Part shown: positions 1 through 8,068 of the stretch, piece after piece
How the letters are laid out: every line of letters begins with the position of its first letter
How positions within the stretch are numbered: the stretch's first letter is position 1
The notes under the pieces: model-generated
Told to the model about the DNA's origin: nothing
The model's database searches: none
Seen by the model: the letters and a program-made list of their open reading frames with translations, nothing else
Assembly: GCA_018820315.1 (NCBI GenBank)
Contig: JAHJOQ010000155.1
Coordinates: forward strand, 1-50,778
From: Candidatus Zixiibacteriota bacterium
GTDB lineage: Bacteria; Zixibacteria; MSB-5A5; JAABVY01; JAHJOQ01
Direction: 5' to 3'
Length of the DNA stretch: 50,778 nucleotides
Program-made: the position numbers and the translations under genes

Positions 1-2
1 AA

Positions 3-86
3 ATAGAGGCAAAGGTAGATTGGCGCTTCACCAATGAAGATGCCAGGATTAAACTAAAGAGATTGTATCCTACATTATGTGGTTGA
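3..86 (+). CDS. 3' end of an IS630-family transposase (partial)
   Basis: The first bases of the window read in frame 3 as the last 27 residues of a protein, including WRFTNEDARIKLKRLYP, and stop at TGA 84-86. A C-terminal W-x-FT-x-(E/D)DARIKL-RLYP segment is what I recall at the end of IS630/Tc1-like DDE transposases. The upstream part lies outside the window, so I cannot say whether the transposase is complete. I see no clear terminal inverted repeat just after the stop. It marks an insertion-sequence copy directly before the accessory genes that follow. The identification rests on a short tail. Confidence 0.6.
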   Translation: MEAKVDWRFTNEDARIKLKRLYPTLCG

Positions 87-141
87 CGGGACACTAGTGA
101 AGAAGCTCTCAGATACTGAGGTAGAGGGAGGACGCAAAGAG

Positions 142-783
142 ATGTCGGACCGACTATTCTTTCCTGAATTATTCAATTGCCCTCACTGTAATGAACCTCT
201 GGAATTGACACTCGAGGCCAGAGAGTGTTCATCATTTCAATGCCCATATTGTGACAAATTGGTGTTGAGCAAAGAAAAGCCGGTAGTGTCAACCGATATG
301 GCCGATCAAGATGCCATGAACGAAAGAAGCGAGCCAGTATCGTCAAAAGAAAAGTGTGAACAAGATCCTATTTCAATTGAAGACGTTAAGCCTTCTTCAA
401 GTGTTCCGAAACTGATAGACGCTCTGACGGTACCCATTCTTACGATAGGAACTTTCCACGGACTTCAAGCTTACCTCAACTCGGATTCGGGCTCACTGCA
501 GATCGAACTGGGACTTGGAATGTTCCTCAAGTTGCTGTTCATCTATGCGACATTCTATGGAGTTATCATGAGGCCCATACTGAAAGCTATTTTTCGGAAA
601 CAGGCTGACACTCCTGAGGTACACGCCAATGAGAAGAAGACGGCCCCAATTCAAAAACCGACGAGTGGAACCCTGGCATGGCGATGTGCTTGTGGCGAAG
701 TTAACCTAAAGTCGGCTGGCAGCTGTCGGAAGTGTGGAGAGCTCAAACCTCATCCAGTCGTTCAAAGCGAGGAGGATGTATGA
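142..783 (+). CDS. Zinc-ribbon protein with a central membrane segment, unknown function
   Basis: The chosen ATG at 142 has a good ribosome-binding site (GGGAGGA, about 8 bases upstream); a GTG at 79 in the same frame is less likely because it overlaps the transposase tail and lacks such a site. The 213-residue product opens with a zinc ribbon (CPHC, then CPYC about 22 residues later). An acidic linker follows, then one or two hydrophobic segments around residues 100-155, and a second Cys4 ribbon near the C-terminus (CACGE, then CRKCGE, a RanBP2-like spacing). Zinc ribbons at both ends of a membrane protein suggest a scaffold or regulatory role; no enzyme motif is visible. I do not recognise a named family. 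It sits between an IS remnant and a broken TPR gene, which fits an accessory gene. Confidence 0.6.
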   Translation: MSDRLFFPELFNCPHCNEPLELTLEARECSSFQCPYCDKLVLSKEKPVVSTDMADQDAMNERSEPVSSKEKCEQDPISIEDVKPSSSVPKLIDALTVPILTIGTFHGLQAYLNSDSGSLQIELGLGMFLKLLFIYATFYGVIMRPILKAIFRKQADTPEVHANEKKTAPIQKPTSGTLAWRCACGEVNLKSAGSCRKCGELKPHPVVQSEEDV

Positions 784-943
784 TTTTCACGAAGAGCATA
801 GTTGCGTGTATCGCGACTACATGATGGGGGCGTATGCGCTAATTGAGTCGACGCTTGGTGAGGGCCAAGCCAGTGCACTCTCCCTATGCTGGGATGGCAT
901 CGGTGGTTGGAATGGTGCGACCGGCGGAATCCAATTCGATTGA
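776..943 (+). CDS. Possible small ORF, 55 residues
   Basis: An open frame beginning at ATG 776 (MYDFHEEHSC) overlaps the end of the zinc-ribbon gene and ends 15 bases before the next start. The purine-rich GAGGAGG directly abuts the ATG, which is too close for a normal ribosome-binding site. No domain is recognisable; the sequence is Gly-rich towards the end (GGWNGATGG). It could be a real small protein, a decayed gene fragment or chance. Confidence 0.25.
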   Translation: MYDFHEEHSCVYRDYMMGAYALIESTLGEGQASALSLCWDGIGGWNGATGGIQFD

Positions 944-957
944 AGGAGGACGGTTTT

Positions 958-1349
958 ATGGGCTTGTTTCGGAAGCTGTTCGGAGGACGTGACGCGGGCG
1001 GAGGTAAGTCGTGGGAAGAACTTAATACTGAAGGTGCCAGAGCAATCCAGGATGGACGTGATTCTGACGCAATCAGACTACTAAATTCCGCGATTAGGTC
1101 GTGAGAACGGCAGGTGAGACACCGCAACTTGCGTCTTCACTTACAAACCTGGCGGTCGCGCTGGACCGAAAGGGCGACTATGGCAAAGCCGAGACCTCGT
1201 TCAAGGAAGCTCTTCGGATTGTAGAAGCGACTCGCGGCAAGGAGCATCCGCGCACTGGTAGTGTTCTGAATCTCATGTCTCAATTCTATTTTCCACGGGG
1301 AAATGCCGAGCTTGCGAAGGAACTGATTGACCGTGCATGTGCGATCTAA
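958..1349 (+). pseudogene. Kinesin-light-chain-type TPR protein, split by a frameshift and truncated
   Basis: ATG 958 follows AAGGAGG and opens a 48-residue frame (MGLFRKLFGG...) holding the start of a TPR (AIQDGRDSDAIRLLNSAI). It stops at 1104. The continuation is in the -1 frame: from GTG 1101 there are 82 residues with two KLC-type repeats (TNLAVALDRKGDYGKAETSF and ALRIVEATRGKEHP), ending at 1349 in the middle of the next repeat. Joining the frames gives one continuous TPR array, so a frameshift plus a 3' truncation is the simplest reading. The GTGA stop/start overlap could instead allow translational coupling of two small proteins. The IS630 tail 0.9 kb upstream fits a region of gene decay. 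Confidence 0.55.
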
Positions 1350-1552
1350 GAGCGTCGACGGTAGTGGCAGAATAGTTGAGATCTTCTGAATCGCTCACAG
1401 CATAAATCGAAAACGCAAAGTCTGGACGTCTTGGTTCTGTACGTCTTCAGACAAAGTGGACAGGTTGTGAATGGAAGTTGAGCCACGTTCTGGACTTGCT
1501 TGACATTTTTTTAATAAGGACGCCCTTGGCTATCGGCAAGAATTCAAATGCA

Positions 1553-1577
1553 TAAGCCGCTGCAACGCAGCGGCTTA
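1553..1577 (-). terminator. Hairpin downstream of the tRNA genes
   Basis: A perfect 11-bp inverted repeat (TAAGCCGCTGC, loop AAC, GCAGCGGCTTA) lies 8 bases beyond the 3' end of tRNA-Asp. No long T-run follows on the minus strand, so it could be a terminator or a processing/stability hairpin. The 1350-1552 stretch before it holds no gene I can support. Confidence 0.5.
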
Positions 1578-1584
1578 AAGTCAA

Positions 1585-1662
1585 TGGCGGGGTTGACGAG
1601 ACTCGAACTCGCGACCTCCTGCGTGACAGGCAGGCGTTCTAACCAAACTGAACTACAACCCC
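1585..1662 (-). tRNA. tRNA-Asp (anticodon GTC)
   Basis: On the minus strand the acceptor GGGGTTG pairs with CAACCCC. The anticodon arm is CCTGC-CTGTCAC-GCAGG, giving anticodon GTC. The T arm is CGAGT-TCGAGTC-TCG-like. Discriminator G is followed by an encoded CCA. The fold is canonical. Confidence 0.93.
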
Positions 1663-1694
1663 GGCTAGATCCGTCGAATATGTCTATATCCATT

Positions 1695-1769
1695 TGGGCG
1701 ATACTGGAATCGAACCAGTGACCTCCTGCTTGTAAGGCAGGCGCTCTAAACCAACTGAGCTAACCGCCC
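1695..1769 (-). tRNA. tRNA-Val (anticodon TAC)
   Basis: The minus strand starts GGGCGGTTAGCTCAG and ends ATCGCCCA. The anticodon arm is CCTGC-CTTACAA-GCAGG with anticodon TAC, and the T arm is ACTGG-TTCGATT-CCAGT. No CCA is encoded, unlike the tRNA-Asp next to it. It lies 7 bases after the stop of the DUF3098 gene and 32 bases before tRNA-Asp, so the three are probably transcribed together. Confidence 0.93.
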
Positions 1770-1776
1770 GATATCA

Positions 1777-2025
1777 TCAATCGGCTACCTTTCGCTTGTC
1801 CTTCCAAATTATCGCCGCAGGGATAATAACACAGTATCCCAGCACAAGCAATATCGGCGCAAGAGTGTCGGAACCTAAGGACAATGTTACAAATCCAAGA
1901 ATCACTGCAAGAAGTCCCAGGGCGAACAGCATCATATTCGGCTTACCGAATGGCAGACTGTATGACTGTCTGCTCGGCTTATTGGCTGGTGCCGCCGGAG
2001 CGGCCTTTTTTCCCTTCTGCGCCAT
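1777..2025 (-). CDS. DUF3098-like two-helix membrane protein
   Basis: The product has 82 residues starting MAQKGKKAAPAAP. A basic, Ala/Pro-rich cytoplasmic start is followed by LPFGKPNMMLFALGLL, a glycine-containing turn (LSLGSD), and a second hydrophobic helix (APILLVLGYCVIIPAAIIW), ending in a basic tail. The motif F-G-K-x-N before helix 1 and the two-helix layout match the small DUF3098 family common in Bacteroidota and relatives, whose function is unknown. An upstream in-frame extension (MPCWTISREC) is unlikely: ATG 2025 gives the usual family start. It is followed by tRNA-Val after 7 bases, an unusually tight protein-tRNA linkage. Confidence 0.7.
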   Translation of the reverse strand: MAQKGKKAAPAAPANKPSRQSYSLPFGKPNMMLFALGLLAVILGFVTLSLGSDTLAPILLVLGYCVIIPAAIIWKDKRKVAD

Positions 2026-2200
2026 AATGACGCAATAGAATAACAATTTCCCCCGAATTGTCAAGCGGAAACAATCCACGAAAACGGCTAATTGACAGAT
2101 TCCATGCCCCCATTTTACAGGTTGACAACGGGGACATTCTCTCGATATTGTCCAGCATGGCAATTCATGGATTCCACATCCGACATACTGACGAGACCGT

Positions 2201-3100
2201 ATGATAGAATTCCCGATCAGCGGTGTCGAGACATACTGGTGGCTACCGGTAGTTGTCGCTTTTGTGATTTCCTGTTTTACTTCGATGGGAGGGCTTTCCG
2301 GCGCGTTTCTGCTTCTTCCATTTCAGATGAGCATCCTCGGATTCACCGGTCCTGCGGTCAGTCCGACCAACCTCGTCTATAACATTGTGTCGATCCCGAG
2401 CGGTGTTTATCGATACTATCGCGAGAAACGTATGGTCTGGCCGCTCACATGGACAATTGTCCTGGGAACAATTCCGGGAGTGTTCCTCGGAGTCATCATA
2501 CGAGTCGAGTATCTTCCGGACCCGACCGCATTCAAGCTCTTTGTGGGGCTGGTGCTGCTATATCTCGGAATCAGACTCTGTCTGGATATCCTGAAGAAAT
2601 CCAAGTCCTCATCGAACAATAGTGCCTCCGGCGAAAGGTTCGAGGTATCGCCGCTGGAATTCAACATCCGACGAATCGGCTACGAATTCGAGGGGGAGCA
2701 GTATTATGCATCTTCGATCGGGCTGTTTGCGCTGAGTTTCGTTGTCGGGATAGTCGGAGGCACGTATGGCATCGGCGGCGGTGCGATAATCGCACCGTTT
2801 CTTGTTGTCGTGTTCGGTCTGCCGGTTTATACAGTCGCCGGGGCCGCTCTCATGGCGACGTTCGTGACATCGATTGCGGGAGTGTTTTTCTATTCGGTGA
2901 TTGCTCAATTCTATGCCAATACCGGTCTTGCGATCGCACCCGACTGGCAGCTTGGCGCGCTATTCGGGATTGGCGGATTTGCCGGCATGTATGTCGGCGC
3001 ACGGTTGCAGAGATATATGCCTGCGCGCGTGATCAAAGTGCTGATCGCAGCCTGTTTGTTGTTTGTGGCCGGGAAGTATGTAATCGGATATTTCCTGTAG
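2201..3100 (+). CDS. TauE/SafE (TSUP) family membrane transporter
   Basis: This is a 299-residue polytopic membrane protein. It has two half-repeats typical of the TSUP family. The first contains FTSMGGLSGAFLLLPFQ with VSPTNLVYNIVSIPSGVYRY. The second contains VGIVGGTYGIGGGAIIAPFL, then ALMATFVTSIAGVFFY. Family members move sulfite, sulfonates or other small anions across the inner membrane; the substrate here cannot be read from sequence. It is the only plus-strand gene between the tRNA cluster and the respiratory operon, convergent with the latter, and ends inside a nested palindrome. The start at 2201 has only a weak purine-rich site but gives a sensible N-terminus. Confidence 0.85.
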   Translation: MIEFPISGVETYWWLPVVVAFVISCFTSMGGLSGAFLLLPFQMSILGFTGPAVSPTNLVYNIVSIPSGVYRYYREKRMVWPLTWTIVLGTIPGVFLGVIIRVEYLPDPTAFKLFVGLVLLYLGIRLCLDILKKSKSSSNNSASGERFEVSPLEFNIRRIGYEFEGEQYYASSIGLFALSFVVGIVGGTYGIGGGAIIAPFLVVVFGLPVYTVAGAALMATFVTSIAGVFFYSVIAQFYANTGLAIAPDWQLGALFGIGGFAGMYVGARLQRYMPARVIKVLIAACLLFVAGKYVIGYFL

Positions 3101-3162
3101 GGCAGGATTCCCCGAAGCCTGCCGCGCAGAATCAGATGGCAGGCTTGAGAACAATCCTGCCC
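3100..3162. repeat. Nested palindrome at the convergent gene ends
   Basis: GGGCAGGATT (3100-3109) pairs perfectly with AATCCTGCCC (3153-3162), and inside it AAGCCTGCC (3115-3123) pairs with GGCAGGCTT (3138-3146). It begins at the last base of the transporter's stop codon and covers the last codons of the DUF420 gene. It may act as a bidirectional terminator or be a REP-like element. Confidence 0.6.
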
Positions 3163-3578
3163 TTGTAAAGTCTATACAACATCAGATAGATTGTGACGCC
3201 GCTGACGGAGACGAACATCCAGACCGGCCAGAGATATCTTGTGATTCTCTTGTGCTTGTCAAACCTGCCACGTAATGCGAATACCACCGCTGCTATGATG
3301 AACGGAACCATGAGGGCGGCAAGGATGACATGCGGGATCAGGATCGTGAAATAGACCGGGCGCGTCCAATCGTGATATGAATACGGCACCGAACCGACCT
3401 GCTGGTGATAGATCAGATATGAAATCAAGAAGAGGGCAGAGGTGATCAGCGCAGCTATCATGAATTTCTTGTGGATGTCCGGTTTCTGCTGCTTGATTCT
3501 GATAAAACCTAACAGAAGCAGAATCGCACTGATACTGTTCAGGATCGCATTGAGTGTCGGGAGGTCTGCGACTCCCAT
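3132..3578 (-). CDS. DUF420 membrane protein, cytochrome oxidase assembly type
   Basis: The product has 148 residues and four predicted membrane helices. It opens with MGVADLPTLNAILNSISAIL and contains QKPDIHKKFMIAALITSALF, YHDWTRPVYFTILIPHVILA and HKRITRYLWPVWMFVSVSG. Conserved His residues in helices (IHKKFM, IPHVIL, KHKRIT) are typical of DUF420, which is found beside haem-copper oxidase genes and includes the Staphylococcus CtaM factor needed for oxidase maturation. ATG 3578 overlaps the TGA of the upstream SCO gene (TGATG) with CAGGAG as ribosome-binding site, so it is translationally coupled. It is the last gene of the respiratory operon. Confidence 0.82.
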   Translation of the reverse strand: MGVADLPTLNAILNSISAILLLLGFIRIKQQKPDIHKKFMIAALITSALFLISYLIYHQQVGSVPYSYHDWTRPVYFTILIPHVILAALMVPFIIAAVVFALRGRFDKHKRITRYLWPVWMFVSVSGVTIYLMLYRLYKGRIVLKPAI

Positions 3579-4177
3579 CACATCTCCTGTGCAAGTTGCT
3601 TGATATGCATTTTCAGCAGTTCCATGCCGGCATTATCTTCGGGCTGATAGTAGCCTCGTATCATACCATCAGCATCAACCAAAACAAACCGAGTGCTGTG
3701 TTCGCCCGGTAGATCTCCTGCAAGCAGAAATCCCTTCTCGTAAAGATCATTCACTTTGTCCATCTCTGCGCGCAGAAACACCCAGCCGTTGTCAGTGACT
3801 CCGAATTTCTCAGCGTATGCCTGCAAAGTTTCGAGCGTGTCACGCAACGGGTCGACCGATATCGATATAAAGCGAATCTTCTCCGAGCTTCCGTAGAAGT
3901 GATACAAATCGGACATCACGGCGCTCATCATGGGGCAGGGTCCGGGGCAGTTTGTGAATATGAAATCGACAACGTTGATCCTGCCTTTCATCTTGTCCAA
4001 CCCAAACGGCACACCGCTCCGCTCGGTGAATTCAAAATCGGGGAGTTCAGCCATCACCGGAATCGCTTTTCTCGATGAGTCCGCTTGATTGACGATGAAT
4101 GCCGCGGCTGCAGTGAGAACGATCACGACAACCGTGAAAATGAGTATATCCCGCATGAATTCTTTGGCACTGTTCAT
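3578..4177 (-). CDS. SCO1/SenC copper chaperone
   Basis: The 199-residue protein has an N-terminal signal anchor (about residues 9-29) and a thioredoxin-like domain. The copper site is visible: CPGPC in FTNCPGPCPMM and the distal His in LPGEHSTRFVLVD. SCO proteins deliver copper to the CuA centre of oxidase subunit II or reduce its cysteines, acting on the periplasmic side. The gene is 9 bases downstream of heme A synthase and overlaps DUF420, so all three belong to one assembly block. A second, more distant SCO (9020-9892) sits next to subunit II. The two may divide the work between CuA and CuB or between different oxidases, which is inference. Confidence 0.9.
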   Translation of the reverse strand: MNSAKEFMRDILIFTVVVIVLTAAAAFIVNQADSSRKAIPVMAELPDFEFTERSGVPFGLDKMKGRINVVDFIFTNCPGPCPMMSAVMSDLYHFYGSSEKIRFISISVDPLRDTLETLQAYAEKFGVTDNGWVFLRAEMDKVNDLYEKGFLLAGDLPGEHSTRFVLVDADGMIRGYYQPEDNAGMELLKMHIKQLAQEM

Positions 4178-4186
4178 GATATCCTC

Positions 4187-5107
4187 CTATGCCCTCTTCA
4201 GCTCCGAATAGGCGAGAAGCAGCATTCCGACGAGCAGGCTCGCCGCCCAGAGATGAAAAACCTGCATCAGCGCCGGAACTCCGACCAGCATTAGCGATAG
4301 CCCGATCATGATTTGAACGATGGAGAGGATCATCATTCCCCGGATTGTCTTGCTGATGATCGGCGACGGGTTCTTGCTGCCGCGCAGGATTCGAGAGCCG
4401 ACAAGCCATACCAGAGCCATTGTGAGAAGTCCGACCGCTGTGTGCATCAGGGTGATTCCCTCAACTCTCTGCAATATCTCCGCCGCGTTCAGCAGTGGGA
4501 AATTCTCCTCGATGACCTCGATTGCAGATCTCACCTGAGTACCGACTATTATCTGAGTTATTGTGACCAGCCAGACGATACCGATCCAGATGTGGGATTT
4601 AGCGGGGTACGAAGCGCCTTTCGATGCGTCAGGATTTTCGACATAGAACGCTTGCTGTGTGACATAGATCATAAGACTGACGATTATGAAAGCAAGTCCC
4701 ATATGCACCGACACGATAATGGGCTGCAGATCTGATGCAACGACCTCACCGCCTTGCCAGCCCTGGAATGCCACCAGTAATGCGGCGATAATAGATGGAT
4801 AGACTATTTTCGGGACTTTTCTATAGTGGATGACGGCCATGATAGCTGTCGCAAGTATGAGAAATCCGACTGCGACTCCGCAGAGTCTGTTGAAATACTC
4901 GATCCAGGCGAGAGTGAAATTGAAAAGGCTCGGATCAATATCATGCGGCAGCTCCATCGCACTCACGGGCGGTATCCATTTGCCGAAACATTTCGGCCAA
5001 TCGGGACATCCGAGTCCCGCGCCGGAAACTCTCACAAGGCTGCCTATGAATATGAGTAGATATGTGGCGGCGGTGGTTATGAAAGAGAGTCGTAAGAAAC
5101 CCTTCAT
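4187..5107 (-). CDS. ctaA: Heme A synthase (COX15/CtaA)
   Basis: This is an eight-helix membrane protein of 306 residues. The start region MKGFLRLSFITTAATYLLIF continues with the family motif RVSGAGLGCPDWPKCFGKW, which contains the Cys pair. Later helices carry the haem-ligating His residues (EYFNRLCG, SVHMGLAF, LMHTAVGLL, VFHLWAASLL). The enzyme oxidises the C8 methyl of haem O to the formyl group of haem A, the cofactor of aa3-type oxidases. ATG 5107 with GGAGAG 8 bases upstream is preferred; the in-frame extension upstream (MPRFARND...) comes from a palindromic repeat and is not protein coding. The partner CtaB (haem O synthase) is not in the window. Confidence 0.92.
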   Translation of the reverse strand: MKGFLRLSFITTAATYLLIFIGSLVRVSGAGLGCPDWPKCFGKWIPPVSAMELPHDIDPSLFNFTLAWIEYFNRLCGVAVGFLILATAIMAVIHYRKVPKIVYPSIIAALLVAFQGWQGGEVVASDLQPIIVSVHMGLAFIIVSLMIYVTQQAFYVENPDASKGASYPAKSHIWIGIVWLVTITQIIVGTQVRSAIEVIEENFPLLNAAEILQRVEGITLMHTAVGLLTMALVWLVGSRILRGSKNPSPIISKTIRGMMILSIVQIMIGLSLMLVGVPALMQVFHLWAASLLVGMLLLAYSELKRA

Positions 5108-5164
5108 GATACTCTCCGAATCTGTTTTGTGTGCTATCGGGTTTGTGAGGATGCCTTTGACGCA

Positions 5165-5255
5165 ATCATTGCGAGCGAAGCGTGGCAATCTTCACGTCTT
5201 ACAATAGCGTTGATTGATGCAGAGATCGCCACGTCGCTCTGCTCCTCGCGATGAC
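5165..5255. repeat. Imperfect palindromic interspersed repeat
   Basis: The left arm at 5165-5191 (CATTGCGAGCGAAGCGTGG core) is matched in inverted orientation by the right arm at 5222-5255 (CCACGTCGCTCTGCTCCTCG core). This GAGCGAAGCGTGGCAATC type of palindrome recurs between genes in many environmental genomes and gives spurious peptides such as RFARND. It separates ctaA from the oxidase genes within the operon; no gene lies in 5108-5357. Confidence 0.7.
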
Positions 5256-5357
5256 GGTTTCTGCGATACTTGTGGCTCTTTCAGCAAACCCGTTCGTCTG
5301 TGATCCTGAATGTGAACCTAATTGCATAGGAGGCTACTTTCCACTAAAATAATCATC

Positions 5358-5771
5358 TTACTGTGATGAGTCTGGCTGTATGCTGTCGTGTGGGACGGAA
5401 TGCATACCTCTGGATGAGTCATCATACATTGCGGCGTTCTCACGTATCGGTTTAGCTTCGATCTGATAGATTTGATCTCGCTCCATCGTGTCGAACATCG
5501 TGAACACAATAAAGATCGCCAGGAAGAGAATGGCACCGAGGAAGACAATCAAGTAGAGTTTGCTGTCGTACTTGAGGTGCATGAAGAAGAGCGCAACAAG
5601 CGTAGCCTTAATAGACGCTATCAGCAGCGCAACGACAAGATTCCAACCACCGAAGTGTATGAACGATATTGCTACCGTGACAAATGTGAGGACTATCAAG
5701 ACCGCGCCGACAGCAAGATATAGTCTCAGTGGCAAGACATGATTCGCGTGTTCAGCTTTGGAAGCGCTCAT
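5358..5771 (-). CDS. Cytochrome c oxidase subunit IV (caa3 type)
   Basis: The 137-residue protein has three membrane helices. The diagnostic stretch ASIKATLVALFFMHLKYDSK in helix 2 is the signature of the prokaryotic subunit IV family (CaaIV/CtaF-like). An extra hydrophilic C-terminal tail of about 40 residues (from MERDQIYQIEAKP on) is longer than usual. The subunit stabilises the oxidase and has no cofactor. It starts 6 bases after the stop of subunit III and is the last structural oxidase gene before the repeat and assembly genes. Confidence 0.87.
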   Translation of the reverse strand: MSASKAEHANHVLPLRLYLAVGAVLIVLTFVTVAISFIHFGGWNLVVALLIASIKATLVALFFMHLKYDSKLYLIVFLGAILFLAIFIVFTMFDTMERDQIYQIEAKPIRENAAMYDDSSRGMHSVPHDSIQPDSSQ

Positions 5772-5777
5772 TCGTGC

Positions 5778-6425
5778 CTATCCAATCAGGTAAAACAGTG
5801 GAAACAGGAAAATCCAAATCAGATCGACCAGATGCCAATACAATCCGCCCATCTCGACCGGAGTATAATAATCTGATGAATATTTCCCCTTAATCGTATT
5901 TCTAAGCATCCAGCTCAGGTATCCGATACCGCCAATAACATGCAGCCCGTGCAGACCGGTCATCATGAAATATATGCTGAAGAAGACATGAGGGTTCGTG
6001 CCCTCTACACCCTGAAATGTATAGTATTTGCCCGGAAGCTGTCCGAGATGAATTTTGTGGCTGTACTCGAAATACTTCACGACCAGAAACACCAACGCGA
6101 GTACGATAGTGATGGTCAGTAGCCTCGCGGCGTTCTTCTTGTCGTTTAACTGAAGAGAGCGAATTGCCAAAGCGACCGTGAGAGAGCTGGATATAAGCAC
6201 AATTGTGTTGAGTGTCCCGAGCTTGACATCGAGAAACAGGTGAGCATTGTGGAACATGTCGGGGTTCCATGTCCGGTATATGGAGTAAGCCACAAATAGT
6301 CCGCCAAAGAGCAATATTTCTGTCAGCAGAAAGAGCCACATTCCGAGTTTAGCAGACTCTCTCTGCTGGCCAGCATCGCTGAAATGATGTGCCAAATGCG
6401 TGTTGTCTGTGTGCGATTCACTCAT
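5778..6425 (-). CDS. Cytochrome c oxidase subunit III
   Basis: The 215-residue short form (about five helices) of subunit III. Recognisable motifs are KLGMWLFLLTEILLFGGLF near the N-terminus, FFSIYFMMTGLHGLHVIGGI and the terminal GGLYWHLVDLIWIFLFPLFY, where the WHxVDxxW pattern is a family hallmark. Subunit III lines a lipid-filled oxygen path and stabilises the catalytic subunit. It is 14 bases downstream of subunit I. Its stop codon is TAG, which shows that TAG is used as a normal stop in this genome. Confidence 0.93.
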   Translation of the reverse strand: MSESHTDNTHLAHHFSDAGQQRESAKLGMWLFLLTEILLFGGLFVAYSIYRTWNPDMFHNAHLFLDVKLGTLNTIVLISSSLTVALAIRSLQLNDKKNAARLLTITIVLALVFLVVKYFEYSHKIHLGQLPGKYYTFQGVEGTNPHVFFSIYFMMTGLHGLHVIGGIGYLSWMLRNTIKGKYSSDYYTPVEMGGLYWHLVDLIWIFLFPLFYLIG

Positions 6426-6439
6426 AAGCTACTGAGATT

Positions 6440-8053
6440 TCAATCTCTTTGGACATCAATCTTGTCATAGTCGTACGGGCCATGGATTATCTTCGGTGTC
6501 TCTGCGAAGTTGTACGGCGGGGGAGGAGACGGCGTTGTCCATTCGAGTGTTAGAGCTCCCCACGGGTTCGGACCGGAGCGTTTGCCTCTGTACAGGGAAT
6601 GAATCAAGTACGCCAGCATGACGATGAAACCAAGGCCGAGTATCCAGGAACCGACGGTCGAGAAAGCATGCAGCTGCTGGAATTGATCGCGATAATCGAA
6701 ATAGCGGCCAGGCATTCCTCTTGTTCCAAGAATGAACTGAACGAAGAAAGTCGCATTGAAACCGATGAATATCAGGGCGCATGCCAGCTTGCTCCAGAAG
6801 ACACTGTACTTCCTCCCGAACATCTTCGGCCACCAGTAATGCAGCCCTGCAATGAACGCCATGACTGTACCGCCCATCATAACGTAATGAAAATGTGCGA
6901 CTACGAAATACGTGTCATGCAGATGGATGTCGACTGATAGCGCGCCGAGGAAGATTCCGGTCAGTCCGCCAATCGTGAACAGCACGAGGAACGAGAGAGC
7001 GTACAGCATGGGTGTATCGAGACTGATCGAGCCTTTGTACATAGTCATCACCCAGTTGAACACTTTGATACCTGATGGGATACCTACCAGAAATGTCAGG
7101 AACGAGAATATCATCGCTGCGATTTCAGACTGACCGCTGGTGAACATGTGGTGTCCCCAGACGAGGAAGCTTACAAGCGCGATGCCCAAGCTCGAATAGG
7201 CGATTGCCTTGTATCCGAAGATTTTCTTATGCGAGAACACAGATATCAATTCGGAAATTATCCCCATCCCCGGCAAGATCATAATGTAGACCGCTGGATG
7301 AGAGTAGAACCAGAAGAAATGCTGAAACAGCACCGGATCGCCCCCCATCGCAGGATCGAATATACCGATTCCAAAGAGTCGTTCGAGCATCAATAGGGCA
7401 AGAGTGATTCCGAGAACCGGCGTGGCAAGTACCTGTATGATTGCCGTTGCGTAGAGTCCCCACACAAAGAGCGGAAGCTTGAACCAGGTCTGGCCGGGAG
7501 CTCTTAACCTGTGTATTGTAACGATGAAGTTGATCCCGGTGAATATGGATGAGAATCCGAGTATAAATGCTCCGAGAGTCATCGAAATCACAGACGTGTT
7601 TGTCTGCGTGCTGTAAGGCGTGTAGAAAGTCCATCCGGTATCTGCTGCGCCGGAGATGAGTGAGTAGAGTGCAAAGCAGGCGCCTATGACATAGATATAC
7701 CAGCTTGCGAGATTCAGGCGGGGGAATGCAACGTCTTTCGCGCCAAGCATCAGAGGCAACACGAAATTGCCGAGAGCCGCCGGAATACCGGGTATTATGA
7801 AGAGGAAGATCATTATCGCGCCATGAAGCGTGAACATCTGGTTATATGTGTCGGGCCCCATGATGTCGGGTCCAGGTCTGAAAAGCTCCAGGCGAATCAG
7901 CATCGCAAAAAACCCGCCCAGGAAGGCTGCGGTTGTGATGCCGACCAGATAGAGCACTCCTATACGCTTGTGATCGAGTGTAAGAAGCCACGACTTCAAA
8001 CCTTTTGGGTGTCTGAGAAAGCTCAGATCGAGAGCTGAATCTGTACTGCTCAT
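6440..8053 (-). CDS. Cytochrome c oxidase subunit I (A2-type haem-copper oxidase)
   Basis: This is a 537-residue, twelve-helix catalytic subunit. Haem a ligands are in MFTLHGAIM and [12 protein letters not shown]. The CuB site has FYSHPAVYI (His cross-linked to Tyr) and [10 protein letters not shown] (His-His). YSHPAV replaces the GHPEV glutamate of A1 enzymes, which places it in the A2 group used by caa3 oxidases such as that of Rhodothermus. It reduces oxygen to water and pumps protons. ATG 8053 with GGGAGA 5 bases upstream is preferred over an in-frame GTG at 8065. It lies between subunits II and III in a tight operon downstream of the alternative complex III genes. Confidence 0.95.
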   Translation of the reverse strand: MSSTDSALDLSFLRHPKGLKSWLLTLDHKRIGVLYLVGITTAAFLGGFFAMLIRLELFRPGPDIMGPDTYNQMFTLHGAIMIFLFIIPGIPAALGNFVLPLMLGAKDVAFPRLNLASWYIYVIGACFALYSLISGAADTGWTFYTPYSTQTNTSVISMTLGAFILGFSSIFTGINFIVTIHRLRAPGQTWFKLPLFVWGLYATAIIQVLATPVLGITLALLMLERLFGIGIFDPAMGGDPVLFQHFFWFYSHPAVYIMILPGMGIISELISVFSHKKIFGYKAIAYSSLGIALVSFLVWGHHMFTSGQSEIAAMIFSFLTFLVGIPSGIKVFNWVMTMYKGSISLDTPMLYALSFLVLFTIGGLTGIFLGALSVDIHLHDTYFVVAHFHYVMMGGTVMAFIAGLHYWWPKMFGRKYSVFWSKLACALIFIGFNATFFVQFILGTRGMPGRYFDYRDQFQQLHAFSTVGSWILGLGFIVMLAYLIHSLYRGKRSGPNPWGALTLEWTTPSPPPPYNFAETPKIIHGPYDYDKIDVQRD

Positions 8054-8068
8054 GGATTCTCCCACCTG

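Noticed and set aside
5108-5188. An N-terminal extension of heme A synthase (MPRFARND...)
   Set aside because: It lies in a palindromic repeat that gives the same peptide in many genomes; ATG 5107 has a good ribosome-binding site and a family-typical start.
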